The notes under the pieces were generated by a model, which saw only the letters and a list, made by a program, of their open reading frames with translations, was not told where the DNA came from and ran no database searches. From NCBI GenBank assembly GCA_009778715.1, contig WRFR01000018.1:1-38303 (forward strand): a stretch of DNA of 38,303 nt, in the 5' to 3' direction. A program made the translations under genes and the position numbers. This document shows, piece after piece, positions 25,607 through 33,914 of this stretch; the first letter of the stretch is position 1; every line of letters starts with the position of its first letter. Source of the DNA: Coriobacteriia bacterium (GTDB lineage: Bacteria; Actinomycetota; Coriobacteriia; WRKU01; WQUG01).

Positions 25607-27292
25607 ATGAGTTTCGCAACAGACATTGAGATCGCGCAGAATGCAACCATGCTCGCTCCCGCTGAGTTGGCTGAGAAAGCTGGCATTTTGCTGGAATATA
25701 TGGAACCTTATGGGGCGAACAAAGCCAAGATCAAGACGAGGTTTCTGAAAGATCCGGCGACGGTGGCACGTCCCGATGGTAAGCTGATCCTCGTGACGGC
25801 CGTTACGCCGACGCCTCCCGGCGAGGGCAAGACCACCACAACGGTGGGTTTGGGTGATGCGCTGCGCCACATCGGCAAGAAGAGCGTGATCGCCTTGCGC
25901 GAGCCGAGCCTCGGGCCAGTCTTCGGCATGAAAGGCGGGGCGGCGGGTGGAGGCTACGCCCAGGTGGTGCCCATGGAGGATATCAACCTGCATTTTACGG
26001 GTGACTTCCATGCGATCAGCGCCGCGAACAACCTGTTGGCGGCTTTACTTGACAATCATATTCACCAGGGCAACACACTTGGCCTTGATGTGCGGCGTGT
26101 GACCTGGCGCCGGACGCTGGACATGAACGACCGTCAGCTGCGCAACGTGACCGACGGCCTGGGTGGGCGCCTCGATGGGGTGCCGCGTGAGGATGGTTTC
26201 GACATAACGCCAGCCTCTGAAGTGATGGCAACACTTTGTTTGGCGGAAAGCTTTGAAGATCTCAAAGAACGTTTGGCGCGTATCGTCGTGGGCTACACGC
26301 GCGAGGGAGTGCCTGTCACGGCAGGCCAGCTCAAGGCGGCTGGCGCGATGGCGGCGCTGCTCAAGCATGCGCTGAAGCCGAATCTCGTGCAGACACTGGA
26401 ACAGACCCCGGCCTTTGTGCATGGCGGACCTTTCGCTAACATCGCGCATGGCTGTAATAGCCTCATTGCTACGCGCATGGCGCTTAAGCTCGGTGACTAT
26501 GTGGTTACTGAGGCGGGTTTTGGGGCCGATCTGGGCGCTGAGAAGTTCCTCGACATCAAGTGCCGTACAGCGGGCCTGGTACCAGATGCCGTCGTCATCG
26601 TTGCAACAGTACGCGCGCTCAAATACCACGGCGGCGTGCCTAAAGATCAGCTGGAACAGGAAAATCTTGAGGCGCTTGAAGCAGGGATACCCAACCTTCG
26701 CCGTCATGTTGACAACATCGCTCATGTCTTTGGCCTGCCCTGCGTGGTCGCGCTCAATCGCTTTCCCGCTGATACAGAGGCCGAGCTGGCGCTGGTCGAG
26801 GCGCACTGCTGTGATGACCTGGGGGTCACCGTGTGTCGTTCCGAGGTTTGGGAGCAGGGAGGCGCGGGAGGAGTTGCGTTGGCCGAAGAAGTCGTGCGAA
26901 TCTGCGAGAAACCAAACGATTTCCATTACGCCTATGAGCTCGATGAACCGATTTCTGCCAAACTCAATAACCTGGCGCGCAAGATCTATCGGGCCTCTGG
27001 CGCACACCTGACACCGGCGGCAGAGAAGCAGGCGCGCCAACTCACGGAGCTCGGCTTCGATCACCTTCCGATTTGTGTAGCAAAGACGCAGTACAGCTTT
27101 AGCGACGATCCGTTGCTCCGCGGGGCTCCGGACGACTTCACAATCACGGTCCGTGAGATCAAAGTGAGCGCTGGCGCGGGCTTTCTGGTAGCATTCACGG
27201 GAAGCATCATGACGATGCCCGGCCTGCCAAAGACCCCAAATGCTGAGAAGATCAGTATCACGCCCGACGGTGTCATCTCAGGGCTGTTTTAA
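25607..27292 (+). CDS. fhs: Formate--tetrahydrofolate ligase
   Basis: The 561-aa enzyme makes 10-formyl-tetrahydrofolate from formate and ATP, feeding one-carbon metabolism and, in some anaerobes, the methyl branch of the Wood-Ljungdahl pathway. The ATP site is [21 protein letters not shown] (from about residue 67, given as the family P-loop). It is followed by [22 protein letters not shown], which matches the family signature, then [11 protein letters not shown] and [12 protein letters not shown]. The C-terminal [17 protein letters not shown] block is also typical. No folD or other acetogenesis gene lies nearby. SD AAAGGA (25591-25596) precedes the ATG. Confidence 0.97.
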   Translation: MSFATDIEIAQNATMLAPAELAEKAGILLEYMEPYGANKAKIKTRFLKDPATVARPDGKLILVTAVTPTPPGEGKTTTTVGLGDALRHIGKKSVIALREPSLGPVFGMKGGAAGGGYAQVVPMEDINLHFTGDFHAISAANNLLAALLDNHIHQGNTLGLDVRRVTWRRTLDMNDRQLRNVTDGLGGRLDGVPREDGFDITPASEVMATLCLAESFEDLKERLARIVVGYTREGVPVTAGQLKAAGAMAALLKHALKPNLVQTLEQTPAFVHGGPFANIAHGCNSLIATRMALKLGDYVVTEAGFGADLGAEKFLDIKCRTAGLVPDAVVIVATVRALKYHGGVPKDQLEQENLEALEAGIPNLRRHVDNIAHVFGLPCVVALNRFPADTEAELALVEAHCCDDLGVTVCRSEVWEQGGAGGVALAEEVVRICEKPNDFHYAYELDEPISAKLNNLARKIYRASGAHLTPAAEKQARQLTELGFDHLPICVAKTQYSFSDDPLLRGAPDDFTITVREIKVSAGAGFLVAFTGSIMTMPGLPKTPNAEKISITPDGVISGLF

Positions 27293-27297
27293 TTGTT

Positions 27298-27389
27298 ACG
27301 TCATCCCGGGCAAGACCTAAGGATCTCGGCGCTGAGATTGCGGCTCGGAGGTTAAAATGACGTTTATGGGATAGGACGAATGACGTTTA
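27298..27389 (+). repeat. ACGTCAT/ATGACGT inverted pair and tandem AATGACGTTTA
   Basis: ACGTCAT (27298-27304) and ATGACGT (27357-27363) are inverted copies about 52 bases apart. The right copy lies in AAATGACGTTTAT (27355-27367), identical to 19970-19982, and AATGACGTTTA recurs at 27379-27389. The block fills the fhs-OsmC gap. It may be a regulator site or a small dispersed repeat. Confidence 0.4.
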
Positions 27390-27406
27390 AGAGAAAGGAA
27401 CTACGT

Positions 27407-27796
27407 ATGGATATGGAAGTGTATTTCCCGGGCGGCAAGAAGGTCTATGCTGATTTCGGTGGGTTCACCGTCGAGACCGACCAACCGATACCAGCAGGTG
27501 AGGGAACAGCCCCTAATCCTTTTGAGCTGTTTCTAGCGTCGATCGGCACCTGCGCGGGTATCTTCGCGCTTGGTTTTATGCAGCAGCGCGGTATCGATCC
27601 ATCTGAGGCTCGCATCAAGCTGCGCACACATCCCGACCCGGCCGACCCTGCTCATATTGCCAAGATCGATCTCGAATTGCAAACCCCGCCTGATTTCCCG
27701 GAAAAGTATCTGCCGGCGATCATCAAGAGCATGGATCTTTGCAAAGTCAAGAAGCACCTGGCTGACCCGCCGGAGTTTGACGTTACCGCTGTCTAG
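27407..27796 (+). CDS. OsmC-like peroxide/redox protein
   Basis: The 129-aa protein has the OsmC/Ohr-like layout with two Cys residues: one in ASIGTCAGIFALGFM (about residues 44-58) and one in SMDLCKVKKHL (about 109-119). This pair is the peroxide-reducing site in the family. PFELFLASIGTCA is the usual helix start. It is shorter than classical OsmC, closer to the small OsmC/YhfA-type proteins of anaerobes, whose substrate is uncertain. ATG 27407 follows GAAAGGA; the frame opening at 27380 is less likely. Its stop codon overlaps the stop of the convergent ABC gene. Confidence 0.85.
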   Translation: MDMEVYFPGGKKVYADFGGFTVETDQPIPAGEGTAPNPFELFLASIGTCAGIFALGFMQQRGIDPSEARIKLRTHPDPADPAHIAKIDLELQTPPDFPEKYLPAIIKSMDLCKVKKHLADPPEFDVTAV

Positions 27797-29613
27797 TCGG
27801 CGCTGAGGAAGGCGCCAGACTGGCGGTTCCACAGGTAGGCGTACTCGCCACCGGCGGCAACGAGTTCTTCGTGGCTGCCATCTTCGACGATCGCGCCGTC
27901 GGAGAGCACGATAATGCGATCAAGGCTTGCCACCGTCGAGAGGCGGTGGGCCACTACGATCGAGGTGCGGTTGCGCATCAGGTTGGCCAGGGCCTCCTGG
28001 ATCAGGCGCTCGCTTTCAGAGTCAAGCGCGCTGGTGGCCTCATCCAGGACCAGGATCGGAGCATCCTTGAGCACGGCGCGCGCAATCGCGATGCGCTGGC
28101 GCTGGCCACCGCTCAGCTTGATGCCGCGCTCGCCAGCCACACTGTCAAATCCATCGGAGAGCTGCTCGATGAAGTCGAGCGCATTGGCGCGCCGCGCCGC
28201 TTCGCGCACCTCTTCGTCAGTGGCGTCAGGCTTGCCATAGGCGATGTTGTCGCGGATGCTGCGGTGAAAGAGCAGGGGTTCCTGCGGCACGTAGGCCACG
28301 TTGCGGCGCAGGCTTACCTGGGTCACATCCGCGATGTCGTAGCCGTCGATCAGGATATCGCCGCTCTCCAGGTCACTCAGGCGCAGCAGAAGCGTTGTCA
28401 GCGTGGACTTGCCCGCGCCGCTTCTCCCAACCAGGCCAACGCGTTGACCTGCGGGGATCTTCAGATTGAAGTGCTCGAAAAGTTGGTCGCGCTCATCGGT
28501 ATGCTTGAAAGTAACGTCGCAAAATTCGATCTCGCCGCAGCAGACGTCGATGTCAACGCTTTCCGGTGAGTCCTGGACCAGGCGCGGCTCGTCAAGGATC
28601 TCGACCATGGCCTGCGCGTCGCCTAAGCCGCGGTTGGTCATCGCAAGCGTCTGGCTAATGCGGTTGAATTGATTGGTGAGCTGGTAGGTGTAGGTAAACA
28701 TCATGACCAGCGCACCGGCGCTGATACCAAACCACGCGTTACCACCGGCCACAAAGATCACCACGACCATCATGATCAGTACGATGATGCCCGAGGTGAC
28801 GATGTTTCGGACGGTCGTCGACCACATGCGCTTCGTATCGGCGTCCAGCACCGACTCGTTAGCCTCATCAAAGATGGTGCGCTCGTAGTCCTCACGCCCG
28901 TAGGTCTTGACGGTGAGGATGTTCATGATGCTGTCTGACAGCTCGCCAGACAAGCGATTTTGCTGCTGCGCGGCCTTCGCGTTAAGCGGCAGGATCTTCT
29001 TGAACATGACCACGGCGGCAGCGATGTAGATAGCCAGCAAAAACAGCAAGATGATCACGTAGCTGGGCACGACCGGCGCAAGCATCACGATCGTAAACAC
29101 CGCGCTGCCGATGATCGCGAACCAGGAGTAGATGATGCTCTCAAGCAGGGTCGCGTAGGCTCCGATATACTTCTGCGTCTGGCTAACCAGCGAGCCGCCA
29201 AACTGGTTCTGATGAAAGGTCATGCTCTGGTTGCTGAGCGTATCGAAGGCTTGCGTGGCAAGCAGGTAGTTCGCTTTGAGCTCCAACTTCCAGACTGAGT
29301 AGTCCTGGAGCTTGCTGGAGGCCTGGCCGATGATATTGATGGCGATGAGCAACAGGATGTAGGGGCCAAAGACACTGATGACCTGCGAGGAGCTGACATG
29401 GCTTGCGCCGATGCGGTCGATGATGCGCGCGACTACCCAGGGGTTAGCGTAGGAGAGAAAGAACACAAAACCAAGTGTCGAGAGCACCGACAGCGCAAAC
29501 ATCGGCCATTGTACCTTGGTGACCTGCCAGTAAAAATGAATGGTGCGTCGCACCGTGCCGGAGTGTTGCTTTACATTCTCGTTGAGTGTGCCGGAGCTGC
29601 TGGTAAGCGGCAT
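27793..29613 (-). CDS. ABC exporter, fused membrane and ATPase domains
   Basis: The 606-aa half-transporter has six membrane segments in residues about 30-330 and a nucleotide-binding domain in the last 240. Walker A is GLVGRSGAGKSTLTTLLL, with signature LSGGQRQRIAIARA, Walker B ILVLDEATSALDSE and switch VVAHRLSTVASL. It resembles MsbA/LmrA-type multidrug or lipid exporters and should work as a dimer. No partner half-transporter is adjacent, so a homodimer is likely. It is the only large reverse-strand gene in this part. A TATAAT on the reverse strand lies about 50 bases before its start. The substrate is unknown. Confidence 0.93.
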   Translation of the reverse strand: MPLTSSSGTLNENVKQHSGTVRRTIHFYWQVTKVQWPMFALSVLSTLGFVFFLSYANPWVVARIIDRIGASHVSSSQVISVFGPYILLLIAINIIGQASSKLQDYSVWKLELKANYLLATQAFDTLSNQSMTFHQNQFGGSLVSQTQKYIGAYATLLESIIYSWFAIIGSAVFTIVMLAPVVPSYVIILLFLLAIYIAAAVVMFKKILPLNAKAAQQQNRLSGELSDSIMNILTVKTYGREDYERTIFDEANESVLDADTKRMWSTTVRNIVTSGIIVLIMMVVVIFVAGGNAWFGISAGALVMMFTYTYQLTNQFNRISQTLAMTNRGLGDAQAMVEILDEPRLVQDSPESVDIDVCCGEIEFCDVTFKHTDERDQLFEHFNLKIPAGQRVGLVGRSGAGKSTLTTLLLRLSDLESGDILIDGYDIADVTQVSLRRNVAYVPQEPLLFHRSIRDNIAYGKPDATDEEVREAARRANALDFIEQLSDGFDSVAGERGIKLSGGQRQRIAIARAVLKDAPILVLDEATSALDSESERLIQEALANLMRNRTSIVVAHRLSTVASLDRIIVLSDGAIVEDGSHEELVAAGGEYAYLWNRQSGAFLSAD

Positions 29614-29663
29614 AGAGGCGATCCTCGCTTTCGTTTTGGTGCTTGTTCTCTTGCTACTGTTTG

Positions 29664-29669
29664 ATTATA
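29664..29669 (-). promoter_or_regulatory. -10 box TATAAT for the ABC exporter
   Basis: Reverse-strand TATAAT about 50 bases before the ABC exporter start. No good -35 box is seen. It is back-to-back with the tRNA-Gln promoter. Confidence 0.4.
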
Positions 29670-29714
29670 CCCGTCATGCGGACGTTTCAGGCGTCGCGCC
29701 TGGCTTGTGTTTGG

Positions 29715-29744
29715 TTGACGCGACGCCCCGCAAACCTGTACTAT
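29715..29744 (+). promoter_or_regulatory. tRNA promoter
   Basis: TTGACG (29715-29720) and TACTAT (29739-29744) are 18 bases apart, 24 bases before tRNA-Gln. It probably drives both tRNA genes, since no promoter is seen between them. Confidence 0.6.
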
Positions 29745-29767
29745 TAAATACCGCGAAAGCAAGCAGT

Positions 29768-29841
29768 TGGGGTGTCGTCTAATGGCAGGACAACGGTTTC
29801 TGGTGCCGCATGTGGAGGTTCGACTCCTTCCACCCCAGCCA
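29768..29841 (+). tRNA. tRNA-Gln (anticodon CTG)
   Basis: The acceptor stem TGGGGTG (29768-29774) pairs with CACCCCA (29831-29837), followed by G and an encoded CCA. The anticodon loop is TTCTGGT, so the anticodon is CTG for Gln. The T-arm GGAGG-TTCGACT-CCTTC has one G-T pair. The top pair of the anticodon stem looks like an A-C mismatch, which is slightly unusual. A partial copy of its 3' end follows 37 bases downstream. Confidence 0.93.
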
Positions 29842-29852
29842 GGATTCTGGCA

Positions 29853-29880
29853 AGGATCGACTTCTTCCACCCCAGCCAGG
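29853..29880 (+). repeat. Duplicated 3' end of tRNA-Gln
   Basis: This 28-base segment matches the tRNA-Gln 3' part at 29816-29843 in 26 of 28 positions, including TTCCACCCCAGCCAGG. It contains only the T-loop, acceptor 3' strand and CCA. It is either a trace of integration at the tRNA 3' end or a local duplication. No integrase gene is nearby. Confidence 0.8.
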
Positions 29881-29899
29881 TTTGTTACGCGGATCATTC

Positions 29900-29976
29900 G
29901 GCCCGTTCGTCTAGCGGTTTAGGACACCGCCCTCTCAAGGCGGAGGTCACCGGTTCGAATCCGGTACGGGCTACCA
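29900..29976 (+). tRNA. tRNA-Glu (anticodon CTC)
   Basis: The acceptor GGCCCGT (29900-29906) pairs with ACGGGCT (29966-29972), closing with a G-T pair, then A and an encoded CCA. Anticodon stem CCGCC/GGCGG encloses CTCTCAA, giving anticodon CTC for Glu. T-arm ACCGG-TTCGAAT-CCGGT is perfect. A terminator follows by nine bases. Confidence 0.96.
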
Positions 29977-29985
29977 GGAAACAAC

Positions 29986-30004
29986 GGGCTCCCTTTGGGA
30001 GCCC
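29986..30004 (+). terminator. Terminator after the tRNA pair
   Basis: GGGCTCCC (29986-29993) pairs with GGGAGCCC (29997-30004) around a TTT loop, followed by TCATTTTATT. A compact and convincing intrinsic terminator. Confidence 0.85.
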
Positions 30005-30055
30005 TCATTTTATTCAGGTCTGCTGACATGACTCTTGAAAGGCTCTGACACCGGC

Positions 30056-30457
30056 ATGCTTAAACCACGGATTCTTCTTATTATCGGCGGTGCGCTTTGG
30101 GCGATCGCCGGCATCAACATCGCCATCATCGGTTTGCGTTGTTGCCTGCAGATCCACCAATGGTGGGTCTATCTGGCCGCCATTCCCGTATTCGTGATCT
30201 TCCGCTATGTGATCTTTGGCCCGGTGGGGAAGAAGTATGCGAAGCGTATTACCGGTTTCACGGAGGAAAAGGTGGCGGTCTGGCATGTCTATTCAATAGC
30301 GGGTTACCTGATCATGGTGTTCATGATGGCACTCGGGATCACCCTGCGGGTCGAACATCTTGTGCCGACGTGGTCGATCGCTTTCTTCTATCTGGGCCTC
30401 GGGCTGGCTCTTCTGCTTGCCAGCTGGCCTTACTTCGCCGAGTATCGGCGAGTTTAA
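30056..30457 (+). CDS. Small membrane protein of unknown function
   Basis: The 133-aa protein has four predicted membrane segments (about 5-25, 37-55, 75-95, 103-123), with a basic cytoplasmic loop GPVGKKYAKRITGF between the second and third. I do not recognise a named family. ATG 30056 (MLKPRIL) follows AAAGG; an in-frame TTG at 30035 is less likely. It lies between the tRNA terminator and the TetR operators and is probably transcribed alone. Confidence 0.7.
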   Translation: MLKPRILLIIGGALWAIAGINIAIIGLRCCLQIHQWWVYLAAIPVFVIFRYVIFGPVGKKYAKRITGFTEEKVAVWHVYSIAGYLIMVFMMALGITLRVEHLVPTWSIAFFYLGLGLALLLASWPYFAEYRRV

Positions 30458-30545
30458 ACGCAAAAATTTCTATCACTACTCTACTGGATTCTGGCACAAC
30501 TATCACAGCATGTCTCGACCCCGCTGGCTGTATTTTTGATATACA

Positions 30546-30564
30546 CTTGACCGGGGTGGTCAAG
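30546..30564. promoter_or_regulatory. TetR-type operator 1 over the -35 box
   Basis: CTTGACC-GGGGT-GGTCAAG is a perfect 7-5-7 palindrome. Its TTGACC (30547-30552) also serves as a -35 box for TACAGT (30570-30575), 17 bases away. A repressor bound here would block RNA polymerase. Confidence 0.8.
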
Positions 30565-30592
30565 AGGTGTACAGTAATTCGTTGTTGCAGGA

Positions 30593-30609
30593 TTGACCAG
30601 GGTGGTCAT
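30593..30609. promoter_or_regulatory. TetR-type operator 2 downstream of the start point
   Basis: TTGACC-AGGGT-GGTCAT repeats operator 1 (consensus TTGACCRGGGTGGTCAW), 46 bases centre to centre. It lies about 10-28 bases after the predicted start of transcription and before the tetR ATG. Two sites imply cooperative autorepression. Confidence 0.75.
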
Positions 30610-30636
30610 GATCGAGGAAGAAGGCGGCACGCTCAC

Positions 30637-31272
30637 ATGAACGCAGCGTTTATGGAGCTTCCGGAAGAACGCCAGCAGGCGATTCTTAACGCCGCTTATG
30701 ACGAGTTCGGCGCCAATGGCTATGACCGTGCCTCGACCAATGCGATCGTCTCTGCAGCTGGCATCAGCAAGGGGACGCTCTTTAACTACTTTGGCAGTAA
30801 GTCACAGCTTTTCAAGACGCTCGCGAATTTTGCACTTGGCTTGGTAAACGACGTCTATATCTCCCAGCTTGATAGTAATCAGACTGACTTCCTGGAGAAG
30901 TATCGCCAGGCAACCCAAGTCAAGTATCAGGCCTACCGCGCCCATCCTCACGAGTTCGGATTTTTCAACGCGCTCTATTTCTATGACTCAAAAGAGCCGG
31001 TGGTGGTCAAAGAAGTCAAACGCACCCAGAAGATACGCACCGAAGCGGAGGCGTTCTTCTCTGAGAACAATGACACCAGCCTTTTTATTGAGCATCTTGA
31101 TCCTACCCAGGCGATCCGCCTGATGCAGTACTGCCTTGCCGGCTACGAGCGAGACATGATGGCAGGCATCCGCAACCATGCGACTTCGCTTGAAAGTTAT
31201 GACCTTCTCTGGGAGGATTTCTATCGGTATCTCGACCTGTTAAGGTCGGTCTTCTATCGTAAAGGAGCATAA
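30637..31272 (+). CDS. TetR/AcrR-family transcriptional regulator
   Basis: The 211-aa protein has an N-terminal helix-turn-helix: QQAILNAAYDEFGANGYDRAST, then NAIVSAAGISKGTLFNYFGSKSQLF, the classic TetR recognition helix. The C-terminal ligand domain is divergent, so the inducer cannot be told. The gene lies three bases before an ABC exporter ATPase and behind two matching palindromes, so it most likely represses its own operon until a toxic compound binds. The frame is open far upstream, but that part overlaps the membrane protein gene and the operators; ATG 30637 is the sensible start. Confidence 0.9.
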   Translation: MNAAFMELPEERQQAILNAAYDEFGANGYDRASTNAIVSAAGISKGTLFNYFGSKSQLFKTLANFALGLVNDVYISQLDSNQTDFLEKYRQATQVKYQAYRAHPHEFGFFNALYFYDSKEPVVVKEVKRTQKIRTEAEAFFSENNDTSLFIEHLDPTQAIRLMQYCLAGYERDMMAGIRNHATSLESYDLLWEDFYRYLDLLRSVFYRKGA

Positions 31273-31275
31273 ACG

Positions 31276-32106
31276 ATGGCAGTAATCGAAACACACGATC
31301 TGGTCAAGGCTTTTGGGAAACTGAGGGCACTTGACGGGCTTGACTTGAGTGTCGAGGGGGGACAGGTCTTCGGGTTCATTGGCCCGAATGGCGCCGGCAA
31401 GACCACGACCATACGCACGCTTCTGGGTGTGTATAAGGCCACGTCAGGCACGGCGGAGGTCTTTGGGAAGAACGCCTGGACTGATGCGGTCTCGATTCAC
31501 GAGCAGGTGGCCTATGTGCCGGGCGATGTGAACCTCTGGCCGACGATGAGCGGCGGGGAAGTGATCGATTTCTTCCTACGGCTACGCGACGGGAGCGGGG
31601 CTGCCTATGCGGCCGCGCAAAAGCGTCGCGAGGAGCTGTTGAAGAACTTCGAGCTTGACCCGACTAAGAAGTGCCGTAGCTACTCGAAGGGCAACCGCCA
31701 GAAGGTGGCGCTCGTCGCAGCGCTGGCGAGTGACGTTGATCTCTACATCTTTGACGAGCCGACCAGCGGCCTCGATCCGCTGATGGAGAAAGTCTTCCAG
31801 AACTACGTGGCCGAGATCAAGGCGGCTGGTAAGACGATCTTTCTTTCCAGCCATATCCTGTCCGAGGTCGAGCGCCTCTGCGACAACGTTGGCATCATCC
31901 GCAAGGGCAAACTGGTCGAGCATGGTACGCTCGATGAGCTGCGTAGCCGCTGGGAGGTCAAGGGCGAGGCGCTGCCGTCGCTTGAAGAAGTCTTCATGAA
32001 GCAGTACGGCGACGAGATCCACTCCGATGAGGGCGACGAAGAAAATGAGATGCACAAGAGCATCTTTGCCCAATACATGCCCAAGAAAAAGGCGGGTGAC
32101 CGGTAA
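31276..32106 (+). CDS. ABC transporter ATP-binding protein (drug-export type)
   Basis: The 276-aa ATPase has Walker A FIGPNGAGKTTTIRTLLG (about 35-52), a YVPGDVNLWPTMSG Q-loop region, signature SYSKGNRQKVALVAAL (about 135-150; the usual SGGQ is SKGN, as in some ABC-2 exporters), Walker B LYIFDEPTSGLDP and switch SSHILSEVERLC. It overlaps the permease gene by one base (TAATG). With TetR in front, it is the motor of an efflux system. The substrate is unknown. Confidence 0.93.
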   Translation: MAVIETHDLVKAFGKLRALDGLDLSVEGGQVFGFIGPNGAGKTTTIRTLLGVYKATSGTAEVFGKNAWTDAVSIHEQVAYVPGDVNLWPTMSGGEVIDFFLRLRDGSGAAYAAAQKRREELLKNFELDPTKKCRSYSKGNRQKVALVAALASDVDLYIFDEPTSGLDPLMEKVFQNYVAEIKAAGKTIFLSSHILSEVERLCDNVGIIRKGKLVEHGTLDELRSRWEVKGEALPSLEEVFMKQYGDEIHSDEGDEENEMHKSIFAQYMPKKKAGDR

Positions 32107-33776
32107 TGGCTCAAGGATCCAATAACTCGATGTTCAGGAACGCGGGGCGGCTGACCGTCTCGGTCCTGAAGCGCGAGCTGTCGAAGTCGGGTATCTGGCT
32201 GGTCTGCCTGACAATGCTGACGCTTGTTGGCCCCATCGAACTGAAGGGGCTTTATGACCTGAAGGCGTTGTCCAGCTTTACGACGATCATGCGGATTCCC
32301 GCGATGGTCGCGATGCTGGGCCCGGTGTTCATCAAGGACACAACGCCGGCAACGTACGCGATACTGGGCACCAACGAGATGCTGCTGATCACATTGCTGC
32401 TGGTTGCGATCATGAACATCTTCTATGTGGTGCGCCAGACGCGCAAGGAGGAGGAGTCCGGGAGCCTTGAGATCGTGCGTTCGCTGCCGGTTGGGCGCCT
32501 GTCCAACCTGGCGTCGACCTTGATCGGCGCGGTTATTATCAACGCGATCGTGAGCTTGTTCACGTTTGCCGCGCTGGCGTTACTGCATGGCATGGACGCT
32601 TCGTTCACGCTTGCGGGCGCGGCTGTCTATGGGTTGGCGTTCTTTGTCACCGGTCTGGTGTTCGCTGGTATTGCGGGTATCGTGGCGCAGATGGCGTCGA
32701 CATCACGCGGTGCGAATACGATCGGTATGGCGATCGTGGCGGTGTTCTATGTGATCCGCATCTTTGGTGACTTCGCGATCAGCGGTAGCGCGAACACAAG
32801 CCTGAAGTTCATGTCCTACCTCTCGCCGCTCGGGTTGGCGCTGCAAGGCCAGCCCTACATCAAGAACGTGGTCTGGCCCTATGCGATCCTGTTCGCCGTT
32901 GCGATCGTCCTTGTGGTGATCGCGTTTGCGCTCGCGCAGCGCCGCGATCTTGACGCCGGTCTGATTCCGGAACGTCCGGGCAAAGAGCATGCGCCTGCCT
33001 ATTTGACGAGCAACTTCGGCCTGATCTGGCGCCTTATGAAGAATCAGCTGATCGGCTGGGCCATCGTGATGGTAGCGGTGGGAGCAACCTACGGATCGAT
33101 CCTCGGCGTAATCGGACCCTTCATCCAGTCGAGCCCCTTCTTCCGCAGCATATTCAAGCCGATTGCTGGCTTCAGTGTAGCGCAGGTGTTTATCGCGCTC
33201 TTGATGGTCGTCTTTGCTTTGGTGGCTTGCGTGCCATCGATGTTAATCGTCCTGAAACTACGCAATGAGGAGTTCAACGGGCATCTTGATTACATGCTGA
33301 GCGCGCCGGTCAAGCGCATCCGCGTGATAGCCGGTTACCTGGTCTATGCGCTGATCACGAGTGTGGTCATGGTCGCGATCGCAGCAGCGGCTCTGTGGCT
33401 GACCGCGCTGATCGTCCTCAAGGGCACGGGGATGAAAGATCTGTGGCTCTACACGAAGATGATCGCGATCTATCTACCCGCTATCTGGGCGATGACCGGC
33501 TTTACCACGATGCTGGTCGGTGGGGTGCCACAGAACACGATCGGCGCCTGGTCATATCTGGCCGTAGGCTTCTACGCCACCTATCTGGGTCGTGTGTTCC
33601 TGAGCAACAACGCTCACTGGAAGTGGGTCATCAAGGTCTCGCCCTTTGGCTGGATCCCGGAATATCCGATCGATAAGGTTCACCCGTGGACCTTGGTGAT
33701 CCTGGTTGCGATCGGCGTCGTCCTGATGGCCTACGGCGTCTACGCGTTCCTGCAGAGGGATCTGGAGATCGGCTAG
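32106..33776 (+). CDS. ABC-2 type permease, large exporter family (COG3559-like)
   Basis: The 556-aa protein has about twelve membrane segments in two similar halves (first half to about residue 290, second from about 315, starting YLTSNFGLIWRLMKNQLIGW). The EEESGSLEIVRSLPVGRLS cytoplasmic block and LRNEEFNGHLDYMLSAPVKRIRVIAGYL repeat the same theme in each half. This duplicated layout fits exporters once described for polyketide antibiotics (TnrB-like). It works with the ATPase just upstream. Its stop is followed 50 bases later by a strong terminator. Confidence 0.88.
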   Translation: MAQGSNNSMFRNAGRLTVSVLKRELSKSGIWLVCLTMLTLVGPIELKGLYDLKALSSFTTIMRIPAMVAMLGPVFIKDTTPATYAILGTNEMLLITLLLVAIMNIFYVVRQTRKEEESGSLEIVRSLPVGRLSNLASTLIGAVIINAIVSLFTFAALALLHGMDASFTLAGAAVYGLAFFVTGLVFAGIAGIVAQMASTSRGANTIGMAIVAVFYVIRIFGDFAISGSANTSLKFMSYLSPLGLALQGQPYIKNVVWPYAILFAVAIVLVVIAFALAQRRDLDAGLIPERPGKEHAPAYLTSNFGLIWRLMKNQLIGWAIVMVAVGATYGSILGVIGPFIQSSPFFRSIFKPIAGFSVAQVFIALLMVVFALVACVPSMLIVLKLRNEEFNGHLDYMLSAPVKRIRVIAGYLVYALITSVVMVAIAAAALWLTALIVLKGTGMKDLWLYTKMIAIYLPAIWAMTGFTTMLVGGVPQNTIGAWSYLAVGFYATYLGRVFLSNNAHWKWVIKVSPFGWIPEYPIDKVHPWTLVILVAIGVVLMAYGVYAFLQRDLEIG

Positions 33777-33825
33777 CTTTGGCCGACCGCCATCTCTCAT
33801 GAAAGCGAGGGCATTCCATAATATG

Positions 33826-33861
33826 AAGAGAGCCACCGAGGATCATCCCGGTGGCTCTCTT
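33826..33861. terminator. Bidirectional terminator
   Basis: AAGAGAGCCACCG (33826-33838) pairs perfectly over 13 bp with 33849-33861. It lies between the forward exporter operon and the reverse lipoprotein gene, and A/T residues flank both sides. It probably serves both. Confidence 0.85.
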
Positions 33862-33914
33862 AATGTGTTTTCCCGTGGCGGTTCGCTGAGGTGTGCCGGA
33901 GGCTCAAGTGCTTA

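Noticed and set aside
30097..30636. N-terminal extension of the TetR gene to 30097
   Set aside because: The extension overlaps the membrane protein gene in another frame and runs through the promoter and both operators.
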